Assembly (NCBI GenBank): GCA_040414485.1
Contig: JBEDUK010000046.1
Span: forward strand, 5,712 to 69,711
Direction: 5' to 3'
Length of the DNA: 64,000 nucleotides
Origin: JBEDUK01 sp040414485
GTDB lineage: Bacteria; Actinomycetota; UBA4738
A program made the position numbers and the translations under genes. Below are positions 1-10,363 of this stretch, piece by piece (the stretch's first letter is position 1; each line of letters starts with the position of its first letter). A model generated the notes under the pieces. It worked only from the letters and a program-made list of their open reading frames with translations. It was not told the origin of the DNA and did no database searches.

Positions 1-1
1 C

Positions 2-673
2 GATCGCGCGCCCAGGAGCCGAGAGGGCGCTGCGCGCGAACCGGATCCGAAGATCCGCGAGCTCCCGGGTCCCCGCAAGCAGAAGGGCATCATCGCCCCC
101 CTGTTCAGGGTGATCTTCGCCTGGCCGTATCGGGTCGTCCTGGCGGGGCTCTACCGATCCGGTGTGCGGCCCTGGCACCTCACGGTGCTCAGCCTCGCCG
201 TGAACACCGTGTGCGGCTGGCTGATCGTGGTCGGGCACGTGTTCCTGGGCGGAATCCTCCTGCTCCCCGCGGGCCTCCTCGACATCTTCGACGGGGCGCT
301 CGCCCGCCAGCGCCACGAGGAGAGTCGCGCGGGAGCGTTCCTGGATTCGGTCGTCGACCGGGCCTCGGACGCGATCGTGTTCGGGGCGATCTTCTGGATG
401 CTCGCCGGTCAGGGCAAGGAGAATCAGGCGGCGCTCGCGCTGGCCAGCCTGTTCGTGTCGCTGATGGTCAGCTACCTGCGCGCGCAGGCGGAGGCGCTCG
501 GCCTGACGCTCAGCGAGGGCCTGATGCAGCGGCTCGAACGCTACGTGCTGCTGGTCATCGGGCTGACCGTGCCGGGCGCGCTGCTCCCGGTCCTGATCGT
601 GCTCACGGCGCTGGGAACGGTGACCGTGCTCCAGCGGCTGGTGACCGCGTGGGGGCGGCTGCCGAAAGCCTGA
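2..673 (+). CDS. CDP-alcohol phosphatidyltransferase (5' end outside window)
   Basis: Membrane enzyme that joins a CDP-activated lipid to an alcohol such as glycerol phosphate or inositol phosphate in phospholipid synthesis. The family signature D-x2-D-G-x2-A-R-x8-G-x3-D-x3-D is complete, beginning at DIFDGALAR, followed by several hydrophobic segments and a short basic C terminus. A GTG at 110 could start translation, but the frame stays open to the first base and the upstream codons read as a plausible basic cytosolic segment, so the true start probably lies before the window. It converges on greA with 8 bp between the stops; a 6-bp inverted repeat (675-680/690-695) lies there. The alcohol substrate cannot be told from sequence. 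Family call firm, exact enzyme not. Confidence 0.85.
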   Translation, partial: DRAPRSREGAAREPDPKIRELPGPRKQKGIIAPLFRVIFAWPYRVVLAGLYRSGVRPWHLTVLSLAVNTVCGWLIVVGHVFLGGILLLPAGLLDIFDGALARQRHEESRAGAFLDSVVDRASDAIVFGAIFWMLAGQGKENQAALALASLFVSLMVSYLRAQAEALGLTLSEGLMQRLERYVLLVIGLTVPGALLPVLIVLTALGTVTVLQRLVTAWGRLPKA

Positions 674-681
674 GGGGTTCG

Positions 682-1224
682 CTAGTTCGGAACCCAGGCC
701 TCGATCGAGACGATCTCGTAGGTGAACGTGCCGCCCGGCGCCTCGTACGCGACCCGGTCGCCGACGTGCTTTCCGAACAGCGCGGCGCCGAGGGGTGAGG
801 TCACCGTGATGGTCCTGACGCCCTCCGCCCGCTCGTGGCTGGAGTGCGCGACCAGGTAGGTCTCGAGATCCTCGTCCTCGTCCATCGGCTTGAGCGAGAC
901 CAGGGTCCCGCCGTCGACGGCGTCGCCGGATGCGGTCTCGAGGATCTCGGGATCGCTCAGCGTGTGCTTGAGGTCGCGGATCCGCGCCTCCATCAGGCCC
1001 TGGTCGTTCTTCGCCGCGTCGTAGTCCGCGTTCTCGCGGATGTCGCCGTGCTCACGCGCGCGAAGGAGGCGTTCCGCGACCTCGTCACGGCCTCGGGTCT
1101 CGAGGTCCTCGAGCTCCTTGCGCATGCGCACGTAGGCCTCCAGCGTGAGCTTGGCCGTGGGCTCCTGCCCGGGCCGGCGCGGAGGCCGATTCGGCGGAAG
1201 GTATCTCTCGTCGTCGGTGTCCAT
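682..1224 (-). CDS. greA: Transcription elongation factor GreA/GreB family
   Basis: Rescues backtracked RNA polymerase by stimulating transcript cleavage through the secondary channel. The N-terminal coiled coil (about residues 27-100) carries the Gre tip signature around ENADYDAAKNDQ, with the acidic tip residues present, followed by the C-terminal FKBP-like domain (about 110-180) with the SPLGAALFGKHVGD segment. Length of 180 residues is slightly above the usual 158 because of a proline-rich N-terminal extension. ATG at 1224 is preferred over an upstream in-frame start because a TAGAGT hexamer sits 10 nt before it, suggesting a leaderless mRNA. The gene stands alone, convergent with the phosphatidyltransferase gene. 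Confidence 0.85.
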   Translation of the reverse strand: MDTDDERYLPPNRPPRRPGQEPTAKLTLEAYVRMRKELEDLETRGRDEVAERLLRAREHGDIRENADYDAAKNDQGLMEARIRDLKHTLSDPEILETASGDAVDGGTLVSLKPMDEDEDLETYLVAHSSHERAEGVRTITVTSPLGAALFGKHVGDRVAYEAPGGTFTYEIVSIEAWVPN

Positions 1225-1234
1225 GAAGCCTCGA

Positions 1235-1240
1235 ACTCTA
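1235..1240 (-). promoter_or_regulatory. -10-like TAGAGT, probable leaderless start of greA
   Basis: TAGAGT on the minus strand ends 10 nt before the greA ATG and no Shine-Dalgarno sequence intervenes. No clear -35 is visible. One of a recurring set in this window. Confidence 0.4.
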
Positions 1241-1314
1241 TCAAGGCCCACCGACGCGACCTTCCGGGCGTCGGCGGCCGCGACGACGGCGAGCCGCCGC
1301 GCAGGGCGGCTGGA

Positions 1315-3701
<2,387 letters not shown>

Positions 3702-3705
<4 letters not shown>

Positions 3706-4547
3706 CCCGTCTCCACCTCGTCGGCGGTGTGTTCGAGGATCGCGTGCGCGATCGTGGCCCGATCGGCCGGATCGATGCCGTGCCCGGCTCCATCGAGCGT
3801 GAGCAGTCTCGCTCCCGGGATCTCGTCAGCGAGCGCCCGTCCGTGCTCGAGCGGGAACATCGGATCGGCGGATCCGTGGATCACGAGCGTCCGCACCTCG
3901 ATGGACGAGATCGGCGCGGTGGGGACGTCGCCCTCCGCGATCATGCCGTGATTCTGGGAGGCCGCGATCTCGCGCGAGCGTTCGACGTCGCGGCGGACGA
4001 GTTCGCGCCACGCCGCCTCGTCGAAGGGGCGATCGTCTCCGGCTAGCATCCGCTGGTACGCGAGCAGGTACTCGATCACCGACCCCCCGTCCGACCAGTC
4101 CACGTCCGCCGAGGCCACGAAGTCGTCGAAGCGAGCCGTCGGCGGAGGAAGGTCGCGGCTCCCCCCGGTCGCGGGAGACGTGCTGATGAGCACGAGCGAC
4201 CGCACGCGCCCGGGGAAGCCGAGCGCGAGGAGCTGCGCGAACGCGCCACCCGCCGAGACCCCGACGATGTGTGCCGCGGCGAGGCCGTAGGCGTCGAGGA
4301 CTCCGGCCGCGTCGGCCAGGAGGTCGGCCCCCGTGTACCGCGGACGCCCCGGCGGATAGGTGACCGAACGGCCCGTGTCACGGTGGTCGTAACGAATGAC
4401 GAACCGTCCGCCGTCGGCGAGCATCCGGCAGAAGACCTCGTCCCACCAGAGCATCGACCCGCCGATCCCCATCAGCAGCAGGATCGGCGGGTCGCTCGAG
4501 TCGCCGAACGGCTCGGTGCAGAGCCCGACGCCGTTCGCCTCGATCAT
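3702..4547 (-). CDS. Alpha/beta-fold hydrolase
   Basis: Soluble alpha/beta hydrolase with a complete triad: nucleophile elbow GVSAGG, acid in HGSADPMFP and histidine in GAGHGI; the oxyanion-loop region LLLMGIGGS is also typical. The 281-residue length fits the family. ATG at 4547 was chosen because homologous sequence begins at MIEANGVG and the open frame upstream overlaps the DUF1801 gene. It lies between the DUF1801 gene (8 bp upstream) and the UvrA-like gene (ATGA overlap), so the three probably form one operon. The DHRDTGRS segment resembles the aclacinomycin-methylesterase-like (RdmC) branch; the substrate is unknown. Confidence 0.82.
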
Positions 4548-4555
4548 CCGCTCGG

Positions 4556-4996
4556 TCAGCTCGCCGCCTTCTTCACGAGCGCGGCGATCTTCTTCTCCTC
4601 TGCGGGGGTCAGCTTCAGCACCGCGTAGGCGGTCGCCCACATGTCGCCGTCGTCGAGATTCGCGGCGTCCTCGAAGCCGAGCTGCGCGTACCTCATCTTG
4701 AACTTCTCGGCGGGCTTGTAGAAGCAGACGACCTTGCCGTCCCTGGTGTAGGCGGGCATCCCGTACCAGGTCTTCGCCCAGAGGCTCGGCGCGGCCGCTT
4801 CGACGATCGCGTGGATCTTCGTCGCCAGCCCCCGATCCGGTTCGCTCATGGCGCCGATCGCCGCGAGCAGCTCCTGTTCGCCTGCCGCCCGGTTCTTGTT
4901 CGCGCGCTCTTCGTCCTTCAGCTCCTTGGCGCGAGCCCTCATCGCGGCCCGCTCGTCCTCGGTGAACCCCTTCGTCGCGGTCTTCTTCTCAGCCAT
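4556..4996 (-). CDS. DUF1801/YdhG-like domain protein
   Basis: Small (146-residue) cytosolic protein. An N-terminal lysine/glutamate-rich helix (residues 1-40) precedes a DUF1801-type domain recognised by the WYGMPAYTRDGKVVCFY segment and the later GFEDAANLDDGDMW region. DUF1801 proteins have a small alpha-beta fold of uncertain function, sometimes linked to iron chaperoning by annotation only. A strong ribosome site (AGGGAGGTG) precedes the ATG on the minus strand. First gene of the likely operon with the hydrolase and the UvrA-like ATPase. No catalytic residues can be named. Confidence 0.75.
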   Translation of the reverse strand: MAEKKTATKGFTEDERAAMRARAKELKDEERANKNRAAGEQELLAAIGAMSEPDRGLATKIHAIVEAAAPSLWAKTWYGMPAYTRDGKVVCFYKPAEKFKMRYAQLGFEDAANLDDGDMWATAYAVLKLTPAEEKKIAALVKKAAS

Positions 4997-5056
4997 CGCG
5001 TAGCACCTCCCTGCTGCGAATCCTGCGGTGAGTCCGGCGGTGATCGGCCGGACGGA

Positions 5057-5476
5057 TCAGCGCCGCTCCTGGATGCGGACGAGGTTGCCGGCGGGGTCGC
5101 GGAACGCGCAGTCCCGCACGCCGTACGGCTGGTCGGTCGGCTCCTGCACGACCTCGGCGTCGCGAGCCTGCACCCGTTCGAACGTCCCGTCGACGTCCTT
5201 CGTGGCAAGGAGCAGGCTGCCGAACGTGCCCTTCGCCATCATCTCGGCGATCGTGCGGCGCTCGTCGTCGGTCAGGCCCGGTGTGGCCGCCGGCGGGTAC
5301 AGCACGATCGAGGTGTCGGGCTGGTCCACGGGACCGATGGTGATCCAGTGCAGCCCGCCGTACTCGACGTCGAGGCGGACCTCGAAGCCGAGCGTGTCGC
5401 GGTAGAACGCCAGCGAGGCTTCCGGATCCTCATGCGGGAGGAAGCTCGCCTGGATGGTGACGTCGTTGGTGTCCAT
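5057..5476 (-). CDS. VOC family protein (glyoxalase/dioxygenase fold)
   Basis: A 139-residue vicinal-oxygen-chelate protein: one pair of beta-alpha-beta-beta-beta modules with the typical opening DPEASLAFYRDTLGFEV and the closing FRDPAGNLVRIQE. Such proteins range from metal-dependent lyases and dioxygenases to bleomycin-type binding proteins, so the reaction is not assignable. It directly follows an AraC-type regulator (5 bp), a pairing often seen. A TAGGGT hexamer 7 nt before the ATG, inside the end of the regulator gene, suggests it also has its own leaderless transcript. Confidence 0.82.
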   Translation of the reverse strand: MDTNDVTIQASFLPHEDPEASLAFYRDTLGFEVRLDVEYGGLHWITIGPVDQPDTSIVLYPPAATPGLTDDERRTIAEMMAKGTFGSLLLATKDVDGTFERVQARDAEVVQEPTDQPYGVRDCAFRDPAGNLVRIQERR

Positions 5477-5481
5477 GCCGA

Positions 5482-5931
5482 TCACCCTAGCGACGCCTCC
5501 GCCACCGGCGCTTCTCGATTCCTGATCGGTCTTGTGACCTGCTTCGCCACGCAGGGCGGCATGCCGAACATGGCGCCGGTCGCGGTCCGACGGTAGGTGC
5601 TCGGCGGCATGCCCACCAGTTCGGTGAAGCGGGTGCTGAACGTGCCGAGCGAGGAGCAGCCGACCGCGAAGCAGACCTCGGTGACGGTCAGTTCCCCGCC
5701 GCGGAGAAGCGCCATCGCGCGCTCGATCCGCCTGGTCATCAGGTAGGAATAGGGCGACTCGCCGAATGCAAGACGGAACTGACGGCTGAGATGCCCGGCC
5801 GACATGTGCGCGCCTCGGGCGAGCGCCTCCACGTCGAGTGGCTGCGCGTACTCCCGGTCGATCCGATCGCGGACGCGGCGCAGGATGGCGAGGTCGCGCA
5901 GGTGCTCCGTCTCGGTGGGCTTGGCGGTCAC
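5482..5931 (-). CDS. AraC-family transcriptional regulator (DNA-binding domain only)
   Basis: A 149-residue regulator consisting almost wholly of the AraC double helix-turn-helix: first motif around GAHMSAGHLSRQFRLAFG, second around VCFAVGCSSLGTFSTRFTELVG, ending with the typical PSTYRR. There is no sensor domain. GTG at 5931 is chosen because the longer open frame would overlap the divergently transcribed aminotransferase start. It is followed after 5 bp by the VOC gene, which it probably controls; the 73-bp divergent region with the aminotransferase operon may also be a target. Confidence 0.8.
   Translation of the reverse strand: MTAKPTETEHLRDLAILRRVRDRIDREYAQPLDVEALARGAHMSAGHLSRQFRLAFGESPYSYLMTRRIERAMALLRGGELTVTEVCFAVGCSSLGTFSTRFTELVGMPPSTYRRTATGAMFGMPPCVAKQVTRPIRNREAPVAEASLG
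5484..5489 (-). promoter_or_regulatory. -10-like TAGGGT, possible leaderless start of the VOC gene
   Basis: TAGGGT on the minus strand lies 7 nt before the VOC ATG, overlapping the 3' end of the AraC gene. It would allow transcription separate from the regulator. Confidence 0.35.
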
Positions 5932-5968
5932 CCTGAAATCCTTGCACGCCGAGCGCCGAGCCTTCCCG

Positions 5969-5997
5969 TTGTCCCGGGAGCCGGCCACGGGTAGGGT
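5969..5997 (+). promoter_or_regulatory. Promoter of the aminotransferase operon, leaderless
   Basis: TTGTCC at 5969-5974 and TAGGGT at 5992-5997 are separated by 17 bp, and the -10 ends 7 nt before the ATG, leaving no room for a ribosome site. It is one of the few such sites here with a recognisable -35. Confidence 0.5.
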
Positions 5998-6004
5998 TCG
6001 AGAC

Positions 6005-7201
6005 ATGTCCGAGACGCCGCGTCTTGCCAGCCGAATGTCCCGTCTGGGCACCGAATCCGCGTTCGAAGTGCTCGCCCGAGCGCGCGCGCTGGAGGCCCAG
6101 GGGCGCAAGATCATCCACCTCGAGATCGGCGAGCCCGACTTCGACACGCCCGATCACATCCGCCAGGCCGCGATCGACGCGATCCACGGCGGGTACACCC
6201 ATTACTCGCCGGCAGCGGGCTTGCCCGAGACGCGCGAGGCCATCGCGGAGTTCTTCGCCCGCTCGGGCCGGCCGTCCTACGACGCGAGCCGGTGCGTCGT
6301 CACCCCGGGCGCGAAGACCATCATGTACATCACGATCTCGCTGCTCTGTCAGGAGGGCGACGAGGTCCTCTATCCGAACCCGTCGTACCCGATGTACGAG
6401 TCGATCTCCGCGTACTGCGGCGCCACGCCGGTCGCGGTCCCGCTGCGCGAGGAGAACGGGTTCAGGATGGACCCGGACGAAGTCGCGTCGCTCGTCACGG
6501 ACCGCACGAAGCTGCTGATCCTCAATTCGCCGCACAACCCGTGCGGGTCCTCATTGAGCCGCGAGCAGGTCGAGGCGCTGGCCGCGATCGCCGTCGAGCA
6601 CGACCTCTACGTCATGACCGACGAGGTCTATTGGGCGATCTCCTACGGCGTCCCGCACATCAGCATCTCGACCATGCCGGGGATGGAGGAGCGCACGATC
6701 CTCCTGGACGGCTGCTCGAAGACCTTCGCCATGACCGGCTGGCGCCTCGGCTTCGCCGCGCTCCCGACCGCACTGGTCGAACCGTTCAGCCGCATGATCA
6801 TCAACACGGTCTCGTGCACGGCCGCGTTCAGCCAGCGGGCCATGCTCGCGGCGCTGGGCGGCCCGTGGGAGCCCATCGAGCAGATGGTCGAGGAGTTCGG
6901 CCGCCGCCGGAGCGTGATCGTCGACGGCCTGAACGCGATCGACGGGATCACGTGCACCGAGCCGGGCGGCGCTTTCTACGTCTTCCCGAACGTCTCCGCG
7001 TTGGGCGTCCCCAGCGCGCGTGTGGCCGAGCACTTCCTCAATGAGGCCGGCGTGGCGTGTCTGTCCGGCGCGGCGTTCGGCCGGCACGGCGAGGGCTACC
7101 TCCGGTTCTCCTACGCGAACTCGGTCGAGGCGATCCGGGACGCGCTGGAGTCGATCGAGGCCTCGCTGCCGGCGCTGCGGGCCGAGGCCGCGTCGGCGTG
7201 A
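6005..7201 (+). CDS. Class I/II pyridoxal-phosphate aminotransferase
   Basis: Transfers an amino group between an amino acid and a 2-oxo acid. The 398-residue protein has the fold-type I landmarks: substrate-side EIGEPDFDTP near residue 40, NSPHNPCG with the cofactor-contacting Asn, DEVYW, and the Schiff-base lysine in GCSKTFAMTGWRLGF; the late FRFSY-like arginine (YLRFSYANS) that binds the substrate carboxylate is present. ATG at 6005 matches the family N terminus and sits 7 nt after a -10-like TAGGGT. The stop overlaps the GTG of a D-2-hydroxyacid dehydrogenase, so amino acid, 2-oxo acid and 2-hydroxy acid interconversion may be linked. Substrate unknown. Confidence 0.88.
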   Translation: MSETPRLASRMSRLGTESAFEVLARARALEAQGRKIIHLEIGEPDFDTPDHIRQAAIDAIHGGYTHYSPAAGLPETREAIAEFFARSGRPSYDASRCVVTPGAKTIMYITISLLCQEGDEVLYPNPSYPMYESISAYCGATPVAVPLREENGFRMDPDEVASLVTDRTKLLILNSPHNPCGSSLSREQVEALAAIAVEHDLYVMTDEVYWAISYGVPHISISTMPGMEERTILLDGCSKTFAMTGWRLGFAALPTALVEPFSRMIINTVSCTAAFSQRAMLAALGGPWEPIEQMVEEFGRRRSVIVDGLNAIDGITCTEPGGAFYVFPNVSALGVPSARVAEHFLNEAGVACLSGAAFGRHGEGYLRFSYANSVEAIRDALESIEASLPALRAEAASA

Positions 7202-8208
7202 GTCAGGCCGAAGCCGAACGCTGGCCGGTCCTGGTCACGCGTCGCCTGCCCGACGTGGCCATGGACGCTATCGCCGAACGCTGTGACGTCACGCTGCACG
7301 ACGGCCCGTTCGCCATGCCGCGCGACGACCTGCTGGAGTCCATCGGCGGCAAGCGCGGCGCGGTGACGCTCCTCACCGACAGGGTGGACGACGAGTTCCT
7401 CGACGCAGCCGGTTCGGATCTGGCGATCGTGGCGAACTACGCCGTCGGGTTCGACAACATCGACCTCGACGCGTGCACGCGACACGGCGTCATGGCGTCG
7501 AACACCCCCGGCGTGCTCACCGAGACCACCGCCGACACGGCGTGGGCGCTGCTGATGGCCGCGGCGCGAAGGGTCCCGGAGGGCGACCGGTTCCTCCGTT
7601 CGAAGACCCCGTGGATCTGGGGACCCCTGATGATGCTCGGGCAGGACGTCCACGGGAAGACGCTCGGGATCGTGGGGTTCGGCCGCATCGGTCAGGCGCT
7701 GGCGCGCCGCGCGAAGGGGTTCGGCATGCGGATCGTGTTCCACGACGCCTACCCGCCGCCCCAGGAGATCGTGGACGAACTGGGCGCCGAACGGGCGGCG
7801 GACCTCGACACGCTGCTGGCGGTCGCGGACTTCGTCTCCCTGCACGTGAACCTCACGGACGAGACGCGGCATCTGATCGACGGGGACGCACTGTCGAAGA
7901 TGAAGCCGACCGCGGTGATCGTGAACACGTCCCGCGGCCCGGTGATCGACGAGGCCGCGCTGGCTGCCGCCCTCGCGAACGGCGTGATCTTCGCGGCGGG
8001 GCTGGACGTGTTCGAACGCGAGCCGGAGGTCCACGAACGGCTGCTGGGACTGGACAACGCCGTCGTCATCCCGCACCTCGGCAGCGCCACCGTGGGCACC
8101 CGCGACGCGATGGGCCTGTTGGCGGCGGAGAACCTGATGGCGGGCCTGGAGGGCCGGACGCCTCCGACCCTGCTGAACCCCGAGGTCCTGGACGAGCGCC
8201 GGGCATGA
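7198..8208 (+). CDS. D-2-hydroxyacid dehydrogenase (NAD-dependent)
   Basis: Reduces 2-oxo acids to D-2-hydroxy acids or the reverse; closest in look to glyoxylate/hydroxypyruvate reductases. The 336-residue sequence has the nucleotide-binding GFGRIGQALARR, the catalytic Arg in NTSRGPV, Glu in FEREPEV and His in PHLGSAT. The GTG start overlaps the aminotransferase stop as GTGA and its own stop overlaps the next gene as ATGA, so three genes are tightly coupled. A role downstream of the aminotransferase is inferred from this coupling. Confidence 0.87.
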   Translation: MSQAEAERWPVLVTRRLPDVAMDAIAERCDVTLHDGPFAMPRDDLLESIGGKRGAVTLLTDRVDDEFLDAAGSDLAIVANYAVGFDNIDLDACTRHGVMASNTPGVLTETTADTAWALLMAAARRVPEGDRFLRSKTPWIWGPLMMLGQDVHGKTLGIVGFGRIGQALARRAKGFGMRIVFHDAYPPPQEIVDELGAERAADLDTLLAVADFVSLHVNLTDETRHLIDGDALSKMKPTAVIVNTSRGPVIDEAALAAALANGVIFAAGLDVFEREPEVHERLLGLDNAVVIPHLGSATVGTRDAMGLLAAENLMAGLEGRTPPTLLNPEVLDERRA

Positions 8209-8930
8209 AGCCCATCGTCATCGTTCGCAACGAGGATCCCGATCCGGGCGGGACGGTCGTCGAGGAACTTGGCGCCCTGGCGCTGCCGGTCACGATCGTC
8301 GACGCGCATCACGGCGGGACGCTTCCCGACACGGCGGAGGTCTCCGGCGTGGTCATCTTCGGCGGATCGCAGCACGCGGACGACTACGACGGCCACCCGT
8401 ACCTGAAGGACGAGCGAGACCTGGCGCACGAGGCCACCGAGCGCGGCGTGCCGGTGCTCGGCATCTGCCTGGGCGGTCAGATCCTGGCGATCGCGAAAGG
8501 GGCGACGCTTCGACCCTCGCCCGTCAAGGAGTTCGGCTTCACCGAGGTCACGCCCACGGCAGCCGGGCGCGCCGACCCGGTGCTCGGCGTGTGGGAGCCG
8601 GGCGATCGCGTCTTCCACTGGCACGAGGACACGTTCGACCTCCCCGACGGGGCGACCCTCCTGATGGAGGGCGACCACGTCACGAACCAGGCGTTCCGGT
8701 ACGGCGACAGCGCGTGGGGCCTGCAGTTCCACCCGGAGGTGACCAGGGACGTCATCGAAGGCTGGCTCGGCGTGGCCGGCGACACCGAGACGAACTGGGG
8801 CAAGACGCACGATCGGATCCGTGAGGAGATCGCCGCGCACCTGGCGGCTGAGGAGCGGCACGCCCGGGAGATGATCCGCAGGTTCGCCGACGTGGTCCGA
8901 GGCAGGGTCACAAGCACACCATCAATCTGA
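8205..8930 (+). CDS. Type 1 glutamine amidotransferase
   Basis: Class I amidotransferase-fold protein of 241 residues. The nucleophile cysteine is in GICLGGQ, and the His-Glu pair is in FHPEV; these form the glutaminase triad. Stand-alone members of this family hydrolyse glutamine or gamma-glutamyl amides, or act as GMP-synthase-like proteins. The ATG overlaps the dehydrogenase stop as ATGA. The C-terminal tail after residue 215 is helical and charged. Its partner and true substrate are not evident; coupling suggests a shared pathway with the aminotransferase. Confidence 0.83.
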   Translation: MKPIVIVRNEDPDPGGTVVEELGALALPVTIVDAHHGGTLPDTAEVSGVVIFGGSQHADDYDGHPYLKDERDLAHEATERGVPVLGICLGGQILAIAKGATLRPSPVKEFGFTEVTPTAAGRADPVLGVWEPGDRVFHWHEDTFDLPDGATLLMEGDHVTNQAFRYGDSAWGLQFHPEVTRDVIEGWLGVAGDTETNWGKTHDRIREEIAAHLAAEERHAREMIRRFADVVRGRVTSTPSI

Positions 8931-9043
8931 TCCCCACCGCGCCCTCCCCCGGCTGAGCACCTACGGCTCGGGCTCGTTCGTGCCGACAACAACAGCGGCA
9001 CACCGCCATCTGCAAACGCGCGGGCGGAAGGAGGCGCGGGTCG

Positions 9044-10309
9044 GTGAAGCGGACACTGCTCACGATCGCGCTCGTCGTGGTGGGCGTCGGCGGCGCCTGG
9101 GCTCCTGCAGGGGCGATCGCGCGCACCCAGCCCGCATCCGGTCCCGGGACCGCGGCGCCGGCGGGCACCGACGGGTACCGACAGTTCCTGTCCCAGGCAC
9201 GGAACCGCGTCAATCGGAACGAGGCGACGCTCGGAACCCGGAACGTTGCGACGCTCACGCCGGCATGGACCGTCTCGACCGGGACCGCGAATCCGTTCGC
9301 GGCCCCCGTCGTCGATGGCCACCTCCTGATCGAAGGCGAGTACCAGTGCTGCCCCTCACCCTCGAGGATCGAGGGACTGGATCGAGCGACCGGCGCCATC
9401 GTGTGGTCGACACCGACGCCGGCGCCGATCGTGGCCACCGCGGCCGTCACCGGCGCCGGCGTCGTCTTCGCCGGCGACTACGACGGGACGCTGTACGCCC
9501 TGGACGGGTCCACGGGCACGATTCTGTGGACGGGGGACGGCGGCAGCCAGTTCTTCGATCCGAACGACATCGCGATCTCGCACGGCGTCGTGTACACCAC
9601 GACGAGGAACGGTCCCCTCTCCGCATGGAGCGCAGCCGGATGCGGCGCGACGACGTGTCAACCGCTTTGGATGGGTGACACGGCAGGGGCCAGCAGCGGG
9701 CCCGCCGTCGGGGACGGAACCGTCTTCGTTCCGTCCCATACCGGTGACCTCGACGCGTTCCCGGCCCACGGATGCGGCAAAGCGATCTGCGAGCCGTCAT
9801 GGGCCGGGATCGGCTTGACCGCTGGCGCCGATTTCGGGAGCGTCGCTGTCGCGGGGAATTTCGCGTACGCGGGCAATCAGTACTCCCCGTACGTCTACGT
9901 CTACCGAACGGCCGGCTGCCGGGCATCGCTCTGCAACGCCCGCTGGTCGTACCCGGTGGGCGGTGGCGGGATCGGCCCCGGCGCCATCGCGATCGCCGGT
10001 GGCCGGGCGATCGTGGGAGGGAGCGATGGGATCGACTCGTTCGCGACGGGATGCCCTGCCGGACGCGTCTGCCAGGCTATCTGGAGGAACACTTCGTACC
10101 CGAACGCCAAGATCATCGTCGCGAACGGCGTCGTGTATGCGGCGGCAAGCACCTCACTGGTCGCCGCCGATGCAGCCGGCGGCAAGGCACTGTGGACGTC
10201 GACCCTCACGGCTCCGTACGGCGAGGGGCCGACGGTGGCGGACGGCATGCTCTTCGTGGCGGACACCTTCGGCCATCGGCTCGAGGCGTTCGGCCTGCCC
10301 GTCGGCTGA
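9044..10309 (+). CDS. Secreted PQQ-like beta-propeller repeat protein
   Basis: A 421-residue exported protein. Residues 1-28 form a signal peptide (KR, hydrophobic core, AGA cleavage region). The mature part carries repeated blades of the PQQ/WD40-like type: DRATGAIVWSTPT, LDGSTGTILWTGD and ADAAGGKALWTS are tryptophan-docking-like repeats, with Cys pairs (GCGATTCQP, GCGKAICEP, GCRASLCN, GCPAGRVCQ) that probably form one disulfide per blade outside the cell. No PQQ ligands or dehydrogenase motifs are visible, so enzyme activity is not claimed. GTG start with GGAAGGAGG at 9026-9034. Stand-alone gene, convergent with the transporter gene. Confidence 0.8.
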   Translation: MKRTLLTIALVVVGVGGAWAPAGAIARTQPASGPGTAAPAGTDGYRQFLSQARNRVNRNEATLGTRNVATLTPAWTVSTGTANPFAAPVVDGHLLIEGEYQCCPSPSRIEGLDRATGAIVWSTPTPAPIVATAAVTGAGVVFAGDYDGTLYALDGSTGTILWTGDGGSQFFDPNDIAISHGVVYTTTRNGPLSAWSAAGCGATTCQPLWMGDTAGASSGPAVGDGTVFVPSHTGDLDAFPAHGCGKAICEPSWAGIGLTAGADFGSVAVAGNFAYAGNQYSPYVYVYRTAGCRASLCNARWSYPVGGGGIGPGAIAIAGGRAIVGGSDGIDSFATGCPAGRVCQAIWRNTSYPNAKIIVANGVVYAAASTSLVAADAAGGKALWTSTLTAPYGEGPTVADGMLFVADTFGHRLEAFGLPVG

Positions 10310-10348
10310 CCCTTTCGAGACCCACGGTCGCGCCGTCCGTTGAGCATA

Positions 10349-10363
10349 GTAATGTCACTTTAC
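10349..10363. promoter_or_regulatory. AT-rich dyad, copy 1 (GTAATGTCACTTTAC)
   Basis: A 15-bp near-perfect palindrome, GTAA-T-GT-C-AC-T-TTAC, in an otherwise GC-rich region, between two converging genes and overlapping the stop codon of the transporter gene. A close relative is at 38920-38934. It could be a protein-binding site or a terminator stem; the location between two 3' ends argues against a simple operator. Confidence 0.35.

Noticed and set aside
5057..6535. A single 492-codon minus-strand frame joining the VOC gene to sequence opposite the aminotransferase.
   Set aside because: Only the last 139 codons match a family; the upstream part is antisense to the aminotransferase gene and a -10-like site marks the inner start.
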